From NCBI GenBank assembly GCA_947069175.1, contig CAMTDV010000013.1, positions 29,019,857-29,083,856 of the forward strand: a stretch of DNA of 64,000 nucleotides, in the 5' to 3' direction. Made by a program: the position numbers and the translations under genes. The stretch is from Scalesia atractyloides (lineage: Eukaryota > Streptophyta > Magnoliopsida > Asterales > Asteraceae). The notes beneath the pieces were generated by a model, which was given only the letters and a program-made list of their open reading frames with translations, did no database searches and was not told where the DNA came from. This document shows, one piece after another, positions 43,219 to 54,820 of the stretch (the first letter of the stretch is position 1; the number at the start of each line of letters is the position of its first letter).

Positions 43219-45780
43219 TGTGACATCCCGGCTTTTCAGGTATCTTAAACGCGCTACCTTGTTGTTATTCATTCCTATGCTGATTTAATTCGGAGAATTA
43301 AATTACACGCTCACAATAACTACGCTAACTTTGTGAATCTATTGGGTGAATTACGTGCTATGTGTTATTAGACGTTTGTAGATTTTGTAGATTATTGTAT
43401 CACGCCTTGATTTCGCGATTATTAGTTATAAAAAATAATAATAATAAATAAATAGCCGAACCGAACCGAGCCGCGAAACGTGTCGACCTCACCTCCTTGC
43501 GGCCCAAGGAAATAACCTAAACTTGAGGCCCAAGCCACTTAACCCAAACCCCCCCCCCCCCGCCCCCCATCGCGGTCGCGCCCCCTCCCCTTCTTTCCCC
43601 TTGTAATATTTATATGTATGTATGCATGGATTGTTTGTTAAAAAAAAACAACAAAACCCTAGAACCTAGAGGAAGGCGACGGCAGCCCCCCCCCCCCTCT
43701 CACGATCGCAAAACCCCACATCTCCCGGATTGATTCCAATCTTGTCCCGGTTCGCTAGTCATCATCGTTTCAAGGTTAGGGTTTAATTGTTTTGCGATTC
43801 ACATTAGGGTTTGTGTAATCTTGATCATGATTATGTGTGATGGTAGGATTATTAGTATGAAAGTGTTGTGATTTATGATTAGTTCGGATGATTGTGCGAA
43901 TCTTTGCGATTGTGATGTTATGTTGAATACTATAATCATAGGCCGCGTTTTAGCGATAAAGATCATGTTATATAATTAGAGTTTGCATGAATATTGATAT
44001 ACATGATGATATTTGACAAATAAACCTGTTGTTAATCATTATTACTAAGCGTCATGATCATTTAAGCATGTTCTAATGCGATAAAGTCGAAAACAGTTTG
44101 CTGAATGACATTTACAGCCAACTTCAATTGGCTGTAACCTGATCATTATCTATCGAAATGTGGATTTTCTGAAGCCTAAAACGTGTATTTTTTAAGAACT
44201 CTTCTAATGGCGTCGGACTCATATTTTTCTGAGGTCGTTTGCTATTTTTAAGTGGTCATTTAGTGCAGCAGCCGAAGCTACAAATTCTGCAGAATTTGCA
44301 GGTTATTTATCGAGTCGGATCTCATAGAATTCGACGTGGACTGCAGTCAAAATTTGCTAACTGGAATTTTGTTAATTGGATGAACGATGATTTTTAAATA
44401 ATTTTTCCCGTGGACTGCAGTCAGAAAGCGACGAATCTGATTGCAGCCTAGTATATAAATGTTTATAAATAATTGATAAAGCGTTAGGACTTGAAAATTT
44501 TACATAAAATTCTACAGTTTAGTTTACACCTCATGTAAAAAAATTAGAATTTTTGGAACGTTGGAACTATTTTATAAAAATCCTCGAAAACAGCCCAGTT
44601 ATGAGCGTACAAGCTGAAACATGATAACTTGCGTTTGTGTGTACCTAAGTGTTGTATGAGTTAACCTGTGTTTATGAAAAGTTGGTTTGATCATTATTTT
44701 GTATGGTGATATTTTGCATGCATGATTTTGGTTTCGAATTGGTTCTTGCGGGTGCCGTACTGTGTGTTAGTTATGCTTAGGATTTTGTGTCAGTGTGTTC
44801 ACACTAACTTTAAATCGGTTGTTATGTTAGAACGCGATTAGCGGTTCCATCATTTGCTTCTTTTGTTTTATTCTAACCGAGAAATTTAAGGTGAGTTCAC
44901 GGCCAGAATTTTATCCGGTTTTGAACAACAGGGGGAGAAACATGTATACGCTCTAAAACTCTATCTTTTACGTTATGCGAAATTAACGTCGTTAAACTAT
45001 TCGGTAACTAAGTTAATGTTAATGTACGTTATGGTCACTAAGTAGCTATATCACAGAAGTCCTCAACGAACTCTCGGATTGTTAGTATTAGGTTAGATAG
45101 CGGGGAAATTATGGTAGTACTACTGGGCCCGACAAGCCCCACCCGAGCTAGTCGCGCTAGCTGACCGGGTATGGTCAACGGGTGATTAATTTGGCCTAAC
45201 ATTCGCCATGGTCAGTGATAGACCTGGAAACACTGAGGCAACAACAGTTAGCTTCGATCGCGAACTCTTATGTGACGTAACTTTAGGCTCGCTATTTACA
45301 TGTTAACATTGAACTTAATTACGAACCAACAGTATTATTCCGGGTTAGGGATAATGGGGAAAACAAACTTTTAAACCAAACTTGTGAACCTATAAAAACC
45401 TGTGAACTCACTCTTCTTTAATGTTGACACTTGTTTCTTACATGTTTCTCAGGACGCTAGGAGCGCTAGGTGCACTCACTTGCATTTGATCAAGACATTT
45501 TTATCGAGTCTTATTTACGAATAATGTTTGGGATTTTTGGTTTTAGGCATTTATGTTGGCGCCCGTTACTTTACTTTACTCTAATGCTTCCGCTAAACTT
45601 TGAAACTAATGCTTCCGCTAAACTTTAAAACTAAGTATATTTTGAAAATGACTATAAAATGTTTTTGGAAAACGTATAAATAAATCATATAGAGTCGTTC
45701 GATATTACTAGTGTCTGAGATTCTGGTTTGATCACATGCCTCGCGGTAAAACTCCGCAAGTGGAAATTGAGGGTGTAACA
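43219..45780 (+). repeat. 5' LTR of E8 (Tekay)
   Basis: A 2562-bp LTR, TGTGACATCCCGGC to GAGGGTGTAACA. It is very similar to 51693-54316, with indels. It has C-homopolymers near 43547 and 43688, a GC palindrome CGCGGTCGCG near 43571, a TATA-like AATATTTATA near 43605, and a tandem duplication of CTAATGCTTCCGCTAAACTT near 45580. Confidence 0.95.
43604..43614 (+). promoter_or_regulatory. candidate TATA region of the E8 5' LTR
   Basis: TAATATTTATA (TTATATTTATA in the other LTR at 52062-52072). It follows a GC-rich stretch and precedes AACAAAACCCTAG. It is suggested by composition and position only. Confidence 0.35.
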
Positions 45781-45783
45781 GAT

Positions 45784-45796
45784 TGGTATCAGAGCC
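45784..45796 (+). other. primer binding site of E8 (initiator tRNA-Met type)
   Basis: TGGTATCAGAGCC, three bases after the LTR end. Confidence 0.93.
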
Positions 45797-45983
45797 TCTA
45801 GCTATAGAGAACCAGGTTTGCATTAAAAGTAGACCTGAACTATAGCTGTTACACGACACTAGACTTAGTTGGCACCAAACTATGATATCTTGTTATGTGT
45901 TATACTACAATTGTTTTATGTGAGATATATATGTATATTGTCATGCACGCAACTCGTAACTAACTACACCAACCCAACAGGCA

Positions 45984-46733
45984 ATGTCATCATCATCATC
46001 CGACAAATCTCGACAATCAAGGGCGCCGGGGAAGGCACCCATGGTCAAACCCTCACCACCTCATGGCGTGGAGACACGCTCAGCTGCTAGGAAAAGACTC
46101 GCTCTAGGAGGGGAGTCATCCTCCCGTCCGACCACCGCTATACTGGTCGAACCGGTCAACTCGTTAGGAGTAGGGGACGATCTACTTAGGGATATGTTAA
46201 GGAAACAACAGGAACAGCTAGAGAGAATGCAGGAGACTATCGAAGCACAAGGATGGATGATACGTCAACTAACTGGTAAAACTGGAAAGCTCGAGGAAGA
46301 GCAATATGAGAATAAGAGAGTTTGAAACATTTTAGCTAAGGATCTTCGTGCTGAGCAGCTAAGGGCTGACTGGCTCGAAGACAGAGTTCTTGAATCCAGT
46401 TGGAGGATTCAAGAACTGGAGCAAAATCAAGCACCTGTCCCAGTACCCGCACCAGCACCGACCCCTCCAGTGCCGGTAGAGGAAGAAGAGGAGGATCCAG
46501 AGGAAGACCCGGAGGAGGATCCGGAGGAAGAGGAGCCGGAACAGGACCCGGCTGTTGAAGCTAAAAACGCCGAAGAGGATGACGGCAGTGATAGCGACTT
46601 AGGAGATGGAGACATAGATGACCAACTCGTCTCGCCAATCTCCGCTTGGTTTTCTTTAGTTTGTTTGTTTCCACTTATGTTTGAACTAGAAAATTTTGTA
46701 ATTAAACTGAGATGTTTGGTTGGTATTTTGTAA
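45984..46733 (+). pseudogene. E8 extra ORF upstream of gag
   Basis: Begins MSSSSSDKSRQSRAP. It has a basic Ser-rich start and then a coiled-coil stretch (LLRDMLRKQQEQLERMQETI). A TGA stop at about 46323 is followed in the same frame by another helix and then a run of Glu/Asp/Pro repeats (EEDPEEDPEEDPEEEEPE). The part after about 46640 looks like read-through of non-coding sequence. It has no similarity I recognise. The reading frame either side of the TGA is continuous, so this was probably one protein. Tekay elements usually begin with gag, so an ORF here is unusual. Confidence 0.6.
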
Positions 46734-46886
46734 GACATTGCAATTTATTTAATCGAATGTTCCTTTTGATTGTTTAATTTGTTGGGTTGACATAACTTGT
46801 GTGATTATTGAAGTGTGGAATATGATAACTATATTGGATATATATACTTATCGGTGTGTGTTTGTGTTGTCTTGCGAAGATCTGAA

Positions 46887-48190
46887 ATGGCAACTGGACG
46901 TCGCGGAAATATCAACATGTCAACTGAAGAATTGGCCGCTTTAATCCAAGAACACGTGAATGCTGCTCTGACAGGTGTTCAAAACCCACCAGCAGGTAAC
47001 CATTACTAAATTTTCATGGGAAAATCTAACAGTTTGGCTAGTAGACTTTCTCGCTGACTACCTATATTCTATTCTCAGGAGGGGGTCTTAACCCCTACAA
47101 GATGTTCCTCGATGCGAAACCGAGCAAGTTAACGGGTGTTGAAGGACCCATAGGACTGGTCTGTTGGATTGAAAAGTCTGAATCGGTTTTCGAGATGTGC
47201 AATTGCCTTGAAGCCAATAAGGTCAAGTATGCTGCCTCAACGTTGGAAGATGGGGCATTAACCTGGTGGAACGCACAAGTCCAAACGCGTGGACTTGTTG
47301 CGGCAAACGCAATGGCCTGGACCGAGTTTAAGACCCTAATCAAGGAGGAATACTGTCCGCGGGACAGAGTTCAGCAGTTGGAGCAAGCGTTATGGAACCA
47401 CAAGATGGTCGGATCAGAAATTGAAGCGTACACGGCAAACCATCATGATCTGGTGTTCCTTTGTCCCGATTTGGCTAACACCATCGAAAAACGACTTGAG
47501 TTTTATCTTGGGGGTCTGGTCCCTGAGATCCAGGGCATGGTAATGTCTAGCAACCCTACGACGGAGCATCAAGCGATTAGGCTGGCGCATAAACTCACCG
47601 ATAAGGCGGTGGAGCAAAGGAAGTTGCCACCTCGGGGTACAACTGAAGTTGTCCCTGATAACAAAAGAAAATTTGAAGACTCACCTGCTCGACAGTCTTC
47701 GTCAGCCCAGCCACAACAAGGAAACCAGAAGCGGTCCAACAATTTCAACAACAATCGGGGTCACAATAATCAGTCTGCCAACAACACCCAGAACTCGAGC
47801 GGCTATGCGGGTCGAAAGTCGTAATGTAACCGTTGTAACCTCCATCATCACGGCCCTTGCACCGGAAATCGTTGCCAAAGATGTGGCAAAGCGGGACACG
47901 CGGCAAGGGATTGTCGCGGGGAAATCATGTCTCGACAAAATCAGAATCAGCACCAGGGTCAACAGCAAGGTAATAACCGGGGATGCTATCAGTGCGGTAG
48001 CACTGCCCATTTCAAAAGAGACTGCCCGCAGCTTCGCAACAACAACAATGGTGGGAACAACAACAACAACCACAACAACAACAACAACATCAATAACAAC
48101 AATGGCAACAATGGAAATGGTGGCACAAGAGGTGCCAAAGGTCATGCATTCACGCTGGGCCGCGGAGAGGCCAGAAACGACTCGAATGTG
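46887..48190 (+). pseudogene. E8 gag (Tekay) with an apparent intron
   Basis: Starts MATGRRGNINMSTEELAALI at 46887. An apparent 83-nt intron (46996-47078) follows, and splicing keeps the frame into GLNPYKMFLDAKPSKLTG. The capsid core shows ALTWWNAQVQTRG, EYCPRDRVQQLEQALWN and YLGGLVPEIQGMV. A premature TAA at 47821 precedes the first CCHC knuckle CQRCGKAGHAARDC. The second knuckle is CYQCGSTAHFKRDC, near 47980, then an Asn-rich run. It leads into protease after FTLGRGEARND. Confidence 0.9.
46996..47078 (+). other. candidate intron in E8 gag
   Basis: Donor CAG/GTAACC, branch-like CTGAC 24 nt before the end, pyrimidine-rich tail TATTCTATTCTCAG, phase 1. Unspliced sequence meets a TAA after four codons. 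Confidence 0.6.
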
Positions 48191-48759
48191 GTCACTGGTA
48201 AGTTTCCCCTGATCATTTTGCTACTGTACTTTTTGATACGGGTACGGATAAGAGTTTTATATCTGAGTCTTTTAGGAAGAACCTAAATCTCACGCCTAAA
48301 CCCCTAGAGACCCCTTACGTCATAGAACTAGCCGATGGTAAATCTGTAGATGTGACCCATTTAGTATCCGGCTGTCAACTTAAACTCGCGGGTCACACCT
48401 TTACCATTGATCTGATGACAACTACCCTGGGTAGTTTTGATGTGGTAGCCGGAATGGACTGGCTATCCGACGTCCGAGCTGAAGTTCTCTGTTTTGAGAA
48501 AGCTATCCGTATTCCGCTCTCTAATGACGAAGTCTTGATGGTGCAAGGCGAGAAGGCAGGCGCCGTCACAAACATCATATCTTACATGCAAGCTCAGAAG
48601 TATCTTCAGAGAAAGAACTCCTTCGCTTTGCTCGCACTGGTCACTGAGCAGCCTAAGGACGAGAAGCGGATTGAAGATATCCCCGTCGTCCGTGACTTTC
48701 CCGATGTGTTTCCAGAGGAGTTACCTGGTCTTCCACCACATCGACAAGTGGAGTTTTAA
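48191..48759 (+). pseudogene. E8 protease
   Basis: Aspartic protease. A one-base frame break near 48212 precedes the active-site segment LFDTGTDKSFIS (DTG intact). Next come the flap-like region and then VVAGMDWLSDVRAEVLC near 48450. The LEDIPVVRD-like linker to RT follows (IEDIPVVRDFPDVFPEELPG), and the frame ends in a TAA at 48757. A single substitution in this position would explain the stop. Confidence 0.88.
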
Positions 48760-50030
48760 ATTGAATTGGCGAACCATGCGGCTCCTATCACCAAGGCCCC
48801 GTACCGCTTAGCTCCAGCAGAGCTGCAAGAGCTGTCTACCCAACTTCAGGAATTGTTGGAAAAAGGATTTATCCGACCCAGTACTTCGCCATGGGGAGCT
48901 CCGGTCCTTTTTGTCAAGAAGAAGGACGGGACTTTCCGCATGTGCATCGACTACAGGGAACTCAATAAGGTTACCGTCAAGAACCGATACCCATTACCTC
49001 GCATCGACGATCTTTTTGACCAGCTTCAAGGGTCAAGCTACTACTCCAAGATGATCTACGGTCCGGTTGTCACCAGTTACACGTCAGGGAGGAGGATATC
49101 TCCAAGACGGCATTTCGCACTCGGTATGGCCATTATGAGTTCTTGGTCATGCCCTTCGGTCTCACCAATGCACCCGCGGTGTTCATAGACCTCATGAACC
49201 GCGTGTGTAAGCCGTATCTCGACAAGTTTGTCATCGTGTTCATCGATGATATACTCGTCTACTCTAAGGGTGAAGAAGAACATGCTGAGCATCTACGATT
49301 ATTGCTGGAACTACTTCAACAGGAGAAACTATATGCCAAGTTTTCGAAGTGTGATTTCTGGATTCGGGAAGTTCAGTTCCTCGGGCATATCGTGAATGAA
49401 AAGGGTATACACGTTGATCCCGCCAAGATCGATGCTATCAAGAACTGGGAAGCACCCAGGACACCGACAGAGATCCGCCAATTTTTGGGTTTGGCTGGGT
49501 ACTACAGACGCTTCATCGAGGGATTTTCCAAGATCGCACAACCGCTTACCACTCTCACCCAGAAGGGCGCCAAGTATGCTTGGGGTGACAAGGAGGAAGC
49601 AGCATTTCAATTACTGAAGCAGAAACTTTGCAGTGTGCCCATTTTGTCCTTGCCAGAAGGGACGGATGATTTTGTGGTATATTGTGACGCTTCCATTCAG
49701 GGATTGGGATGTGTACTCATGCAACGTTATAAGGTCATCGCATATGCATCCCTACAGTAGAAGGTTCACGAGAAAAACTACACGACACATGACCTGGAAT
49801 TAGGAGCAGTTGTGTTTGCACTTAAGATTTGGAGACACTATCTATATGGAACAAAGTGCATAATCTACAAGGATCACAAGAGCCTCCAGCATATCTTTGA
49901 CCATAAGGAGTTGAACATGCGACATCGTCGCTGGGTCGAACTCCTGAACGATTATGAATGTGCCATTCGGTATCACCCAGGTAAAGCTAACGTGGTAGCC
50001 GATGCCCTCAGTTGGAAGGAGCACTTGAAA
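48760..50030 (+). pseudogene. E8 reverse transcriptase-RNase H
   Basis: The Tekay RT begins APYRLAPAELQELSTQLQEL and has FRMCIDYRELNKVTVKNRYP. A frameshift near 49052 removes the first catalytic Asp segment from the frame. From 49143 the frame is open again: VIVFIDDILVYSKGEEE (catalytic box), FLGLAGYYRRFIEGFSKIAQ (thumb) and then the RNase H VYCDASIQGLGCVLMQ. A TAG stops at 49758. The RNase H end KANVVADAL is near 50000. Confidence 0.92.
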
Positions 50031-51255
50031 CCTCATCGGGTACGAGCACTACAGTTCACCATTCATTCGGGGTTACCCGAACAGATACGCGACGCGCAGC
50101 TAGAAGCAGTTAAGGAAGAGAACATCAAGGCCGAATCTGTGGGAAAGATGGAACGCGATTGGGAAGTGAAACCCAATGGTGCCCGGTATTTCATGAATCG
50201 TATATGGGTACCTCTCTACGGAAACCTCAGGAAGCTAGTTATGGACGAAGCTCACAAATCCCGATACTCTGTCCATCCTGGTTCGGATAAGATGTATCAA
50301 GACCTTAAAGCCGCGTACTGGTGGCCCAATATGAAAGCTGATATAGCCACTTACGTGAGCAAGTGTCTGACTTGTGCGAAAGTCAAGGTGGAATACCAGA
50401 AGCCATCGGGGCTACTTCAGCAACCTGAGATCCCAGTGTGGAAATGGGATCAGATCTCGATGGACTTTATCACTAAACTCTCGCGAACTCCGAGTGGTTG
50501 CGATACCATCTGGGTGATCGTGGATTGTCTAACTAAGTCTGCACACTTCCAAGTGATCAAAGAAACAGATAAGATGGATAAGTTGACTCGCATCTACATT
50601 AAGGAAGTAGTTTCTCGGCACGGGGTGCCAACGTCCATCATCTCAGACAGAGATGCTCGTTTCACGTCCAACTTTTGGCAGTCACTTCAGAAAGCGTTGG
50701 GTACACGCTTAGATATGAGCACATCTTATCACCCTCAGACGGATGGTCAAAGTGAAAGAACCATTCAGACCTTGGAAGACATGCTTAGGGCATGTATGGT
50801 AGACTTCGGGAACAGTTGGGAAATCCATCTGCCTTTAGTGGAATTCTCATATAACAACAGTTACCATACGAGTATTCAAGCGGCACCGTTTGAAGCATTA
50901 TACGGTCGCAAATGTAGATCACCAGTCTGTTGGGCAGAAGTCGATGACAGTCAACTCACAGGTCCTGAGTTGATACTTGAGGCTACTGAAAAGATTGTGC
51001 AAATCAGAAACCGCATGGCAGCGGCACGAGATCGACAGAAAAGTTACACTGATCAACGACGCAAACCGCTCGAATTTCAAGTAGGCGATCGCGTCCTACT
51101 GAAGGTGTCACCCTGGAAGGGTGTAATTCGTTTTAGGAAACGAGGCAAACTAAATCCACGATACATAGGCCCATTTGTGATTTCGAAGCGTATCGGGCCC
51201 GTAGCTTATCAGTTAGACCTTCCTATCGAACTCAGTGGAGTTCACAACGTTTCCA
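50031..51255 (+). pseudogene. E8 integrase
   Basis: From 49812 the frame is open for 485 codons. The integrase has VHPGSDKMYQDLKAAYWWP and CLTCAKVK (H-H-C-C). The core has QISMDFITKL (D), ISDRDARFTSNFW (D) and TDGQSERTIQTLEDMLRA (E). The C-terminal GPF region is YIGPFVISKRIGPVAYQLDL. A one-base loss near 51250 shifts the frame just before the chromodomain. It is the best-preserved coding region in the window. Confidence 0.93.
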
Positions 51256-51496
51256 CGTGTCCAATCTGAAGAAGTGCCTATCAGATGAGACCCTAGTCAT
51301 TCCATTGGATGAGATTCAAGTGGATGAGCAACTGCATTTTGTGGAACAACCTATCGAGATCATGGATCGTGAGATTAATACTCGAAGGCACAGCAAGATA
51401 CCAATTGTCAAGGTTCATTGGGACTCTAAGCGTGGACCGGAGTTCACGTGGGAAAGAGAGGATGAAAAGCAAATACCCACACCTTTTTGCAGCTGA
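51256..51496 (+). pseudogene. E8 integrase chromodomain (Tekay type)
   Basis: A C-terminal segment in a shifted frame: EIMDREINTRRHSKIPIVKV, then HWDSKRGPEFTWEREDE. The pattern I-x-D-R, R-x-x-x-I-P-x-V-K-V-x-W and E-x-T-W-E is that of Tekay chromodomains. These are thought to guide integration to heterochromatin. Confidence 0.88.
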
Positions 51497-51534
51497 GCAG
51501 CAATCTGACGTTACCACCAACTAAATTTCGGGAC

Positions 51535-51692
51535 GAAATTCTTTCAACATGGGGATGATGTGACAGCCTGGGAATTATGTGACAGCCTGGGAATTACTTA
51601 TACCATTACTAACAAACTGAATCTTTGTGCGTTGCATTCTAAACCGCGTTTACTCAATTTTTGGGACGAAAATTCTTTCAACATGGGGATAA
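51535..51692 (+). repeat. duplicated polypurine/LTR-start region of E8
   Basis: The sequence around CTTTCAACATGGGGAT occurs twice, at about 51541-51558 and 51675-51692. The first is followed by TGTGACAGCCTGGGAATTA, itself duplicated, and the second by the real LTR start TGTGACATCC. It is 3' untranslated sequence with no gene. Confidence 0.85.
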
Positions 51693-54316
51693 TGTGACAT
51701 CCCGGCTTTTCAGGTATCTTAAACGCACTACCTTGTTGTTATTCATTCCTACGCTGATTTAATTCGAAGAATTAAATTACACGCTCGCAATAACTACGCT
51801 AACTTTGTGAATCTATTAGGTGAATTACGTGCTATGTGTTATTAGATGTTTGTAGATTTTGTAGATTATTGTAGCACGCCTTGATTTCGCGATTATTAGT
51901 TATAAAAAAATAATAAATAAATAGCCGAACCAAACAATGACGCGAAACGTGTCGACCTCACCTCCTTGCGGCCCAAGGAAATAACCTAAACTTGAGGCCC
52001 AAGCCACTTAACCCAAACCCCCCCCTATCGTGGTCGCGCCCCCTCCCCTTCTTTTCCCTTGTTATATTTATATGTATGTATGCATGGATTGTTTGTTAAA
52101 AAAAAACAACAAAACCCTAGCACCTAGAGGAAGGCGACGGCAGTCCCCCCCCCCCCTCTCACGATTGCAAAACCCCACATCTCCCGGATTGATTCCAATC
52201 TTGTCCCGGTTCGCTAGTCATCATCGTTTCAAGGTTAGGGTTTAATTGTTTTGCGATTCACATTAGGGTTTGTGTAATCTTGATCATGATTATGTGTGAT
52301 GGAAGGATTATTAGTATGAAAGTGTTGTGATTTATGATTAGTTCGGATGATTGTGCGAATCTTTGCGATTGTGATGTTATGTTGAATACTATAATCATAG
52401 GTTGCGTTTTAGCGATAAAGATCATGTTATATAATTAGGGTTTGCATGAATATTGATATACATGATGATATTTGACAAATAAACCTGTTGTTAATCATTA
52501 TTACTAAGCGTCATGATTGTTTAAGCATGTTCTAATGCGATAAAAGTCGAAAACAGTTTGCTGAATGACATTTACAGCCAACTTCAGTTGGCTGTAACCT
52601 AATCATTATCTATTGAAAAGTGGATTTCTGAAGCCTAAAACGTGTATTTTTGAAAAACGCTTCTAATGGCGCTAGATTCATATTTTTCTGAGGTCGTTTG
52701 CTATTTTTAAGTGGTCATTTAGTGCAGCAGCTGAAGCTGCATAAATTCTGCAGAATTTGCAGGTTGTTTATCGAGTCGGATCTTATAGTCTGTAGGGGGT
52801 TAGGTCACGAAATTTGTACAGTAACTGGAGACTGGAATTTCCGGAAATCTACCACTGGAATTTTGTTAATTGGATGAACGATTATTTTTAAATAATTTTT
52901 CCCGTGGATTGCAGTCAGAAAGCAACGAATTTGACTGCAGCCTAGTATATAAATGTTTATAAATAATTGGTAAAGCATTTGGACTTGAAAATTTTACATA
53001 AAATTCTACAGTTTAGTTGACACCTCATGTAAAAAAATTGGAATTTTTGAAACGTTGGAACTATTTTATAAAAATCCTTGAAAACAGCCCAGTTATGAGC
53101 GTACAAGCTGAGACATGATAACTTGCGTTTGTGTGTACCTAAGTGTTGTATGAGTTAACCTGTGTTTATGACAAGTTGGTTTGATCATTATTTTGTATGG
53201 TGATATTTTGCATGCATGATTTTGGTTTCGAATTGGTTGTTGCGTGTGCCGTACTGTGTGTTAGTTATGCTTAGGATTTTGTGTCGGGTGTGTTCACACA
53301 CTAACTTTAAATCGGTTGTCATGTTAGGACGCGATTAGCGGTTCTATCATTTGCTTCTTTTGTGTTATTCTAACCGAGCAATTTAAGGTGAGTTCATGGC
53401 CCCTATTTTATCCGGTTTTGAACAACAGGGGGAGAAAACATGTATACGCTCTAAAACTCTATCTTTTACGTTATGCGAAATTAACGTCGTTAAACTATTC
53501 GGTAACTAAGTTAATGTTAATGTACGTTATGGTCACTAAGTAGCTATATCACGGAAGTCCCAACCAACTCTCGGATCGTTAGTATTGGGTTAGATAGCGG
53601 GGAAATTATGGTAGTACTACTGGGCCGACAAGCCCCACCCGAGCTAGTCGCGCTAGCCGACCGGGTATGGTCAAAGGGTGATTAATTTGGCCTAACTTTC
53701 GCCATGGTCAGTGATAGACCTGGCAACACTGAGGCAACAACAGTCAGCTTCGATCGCGAACTCTTATGTGACGTAACTTTAGGCTCGCTACCTACATGTT
53801 AACATTGAACTTAATTACGAACCAACAGTATTATTCCGGGTTAGGGATAATGGATCTATGTCGTTATCCCGGGTTAGGGATAACGGGGAAAACAAACTTT
53901 TATACCAAACTTGTGAACTTATAAAAACCTGTGAACTCACTCTTCTTTAATGTTGACACTTGTTTCTTTACATGTTTTCTCAGGACGCTAGGAGCGCTAG
54001 GTGCACTCACTTGCATTTGATCAAGACATTTTTATCGAGTCTTATTTACGAATGATGTTTGGGATTTTTGGTTTTAGGCGTTTATGTTGGCGCCCGTTAC
54101 TTTACTTTACTCTAATGCTTCCGCTAAACTTTGAAACTAATGCTTCCGTTAAACTTTGAAACTAAGATATTTTGAAAATGACTATGAATGGTTAAACAAA
54201 TGTTTTTGGAAAACGTATAAATAAATCATATAGAGTCGTTCGATAGTGTCTGAGATTCTGGTTTGATCACACGCCTCGCGGTAAAACTCTGCAAGTGGAA
54301 ATTGAGGGTGTGGACA
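51693..54316 (+). repeat. 3' LTR of E8 (Tekay)
   Basis: A 2624-bp LTR, TGTGACATCCCGGC to GGGTGTGGACA. It differs from the 5' LTR by substitutions and a few indels, such as a changed block near 52790-52850 and a local duplication of GGGTTAGGGATAA near 53838-53885. A TATA-like TTATATTTATA is at 52062-52072. Confidence 0.95.
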
Positions 54317-54321
54317 GTCAT
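54317..54321. repeat. target site duplication of E8, right
   Basis: GTCAT, identical to 43214-43218. Confidence 0.92.
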
Positions 54322-54820
54322 GAGCATTAGAGACCTCCAGGTTGACGGAATTTTGATGACTCTGGCTGCCAGTCCGCCAGGGACCTCAGGTGCAACCGCC
54401 TCCCGAATCTGAAGCTGCATCATCTATGCAGGCTGGCATCCCTACTCGATATTAGCGGTCGGTTACGCGCCAGGAACTGCCAGGACGACAGTATCCTCTT
54501 CGTGAGCCTCGCCCAGACCCACTAACTTTAGATTCTCTTTATGACAGGATGGAGACGGGGTTTGGGGACTTGCCAGGCTATGTTACCAGCAGTTTGGTGG
54601 AGTTCGCCAGACCATGTTAGAGAGTAGGCGCATGCATGAGGCTAGCCAGAGGAGGCTAGAAGATGGGATGAGGTATATGATGCAGAATCTGAACATGGGG
54701 ATCCCATCTTACTTTCAGCATCCAGGTGGTCAGGCAGGGTCAAGTCAGTTTGCAGGCATGGAGGACGTCCAACCGTATCAGGTATTCGAGGCGTCGGAAG
54801 AGTCAGAGGAGGACGATTGA
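54322..54820 (+). pseudogene. E7 3' ORF, part 2
   Basis: Continuation of the ORF split by E8. IRDLQVDGILMTL appears just after the junction. After further breaks it shows RLEDGMRYMMQNLNMGIPSY and an acidic end EASEESEEDD with a stop at 54818. The region resembles a coiled-coil C-terminus. Its link to part 1 is by position and by the E8 duplication, not by shared motif. Confidence 0.7.

Noticed and set aside
43546..43570. C-homopolymers as special structures (43547, 43688, 52018, 52147, 57628)
   Set aside because: Runs differ in length between LTRs and are likely polymerase or sequencing slippage.
47702..48145. Long minus-strand open frame opposite E8 gag
   Set aside because: It is the complement of Asn/Gln-rich gag repeats, giving a valine-rich translation with no motif.
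53838..53890. I-SceI-like homing endonuclease site in the E8 LTR
   Set aside because: GGGTTAGGGATAACGGGG resembles it only partly and is a local duplication. No endonuclease gene is present.
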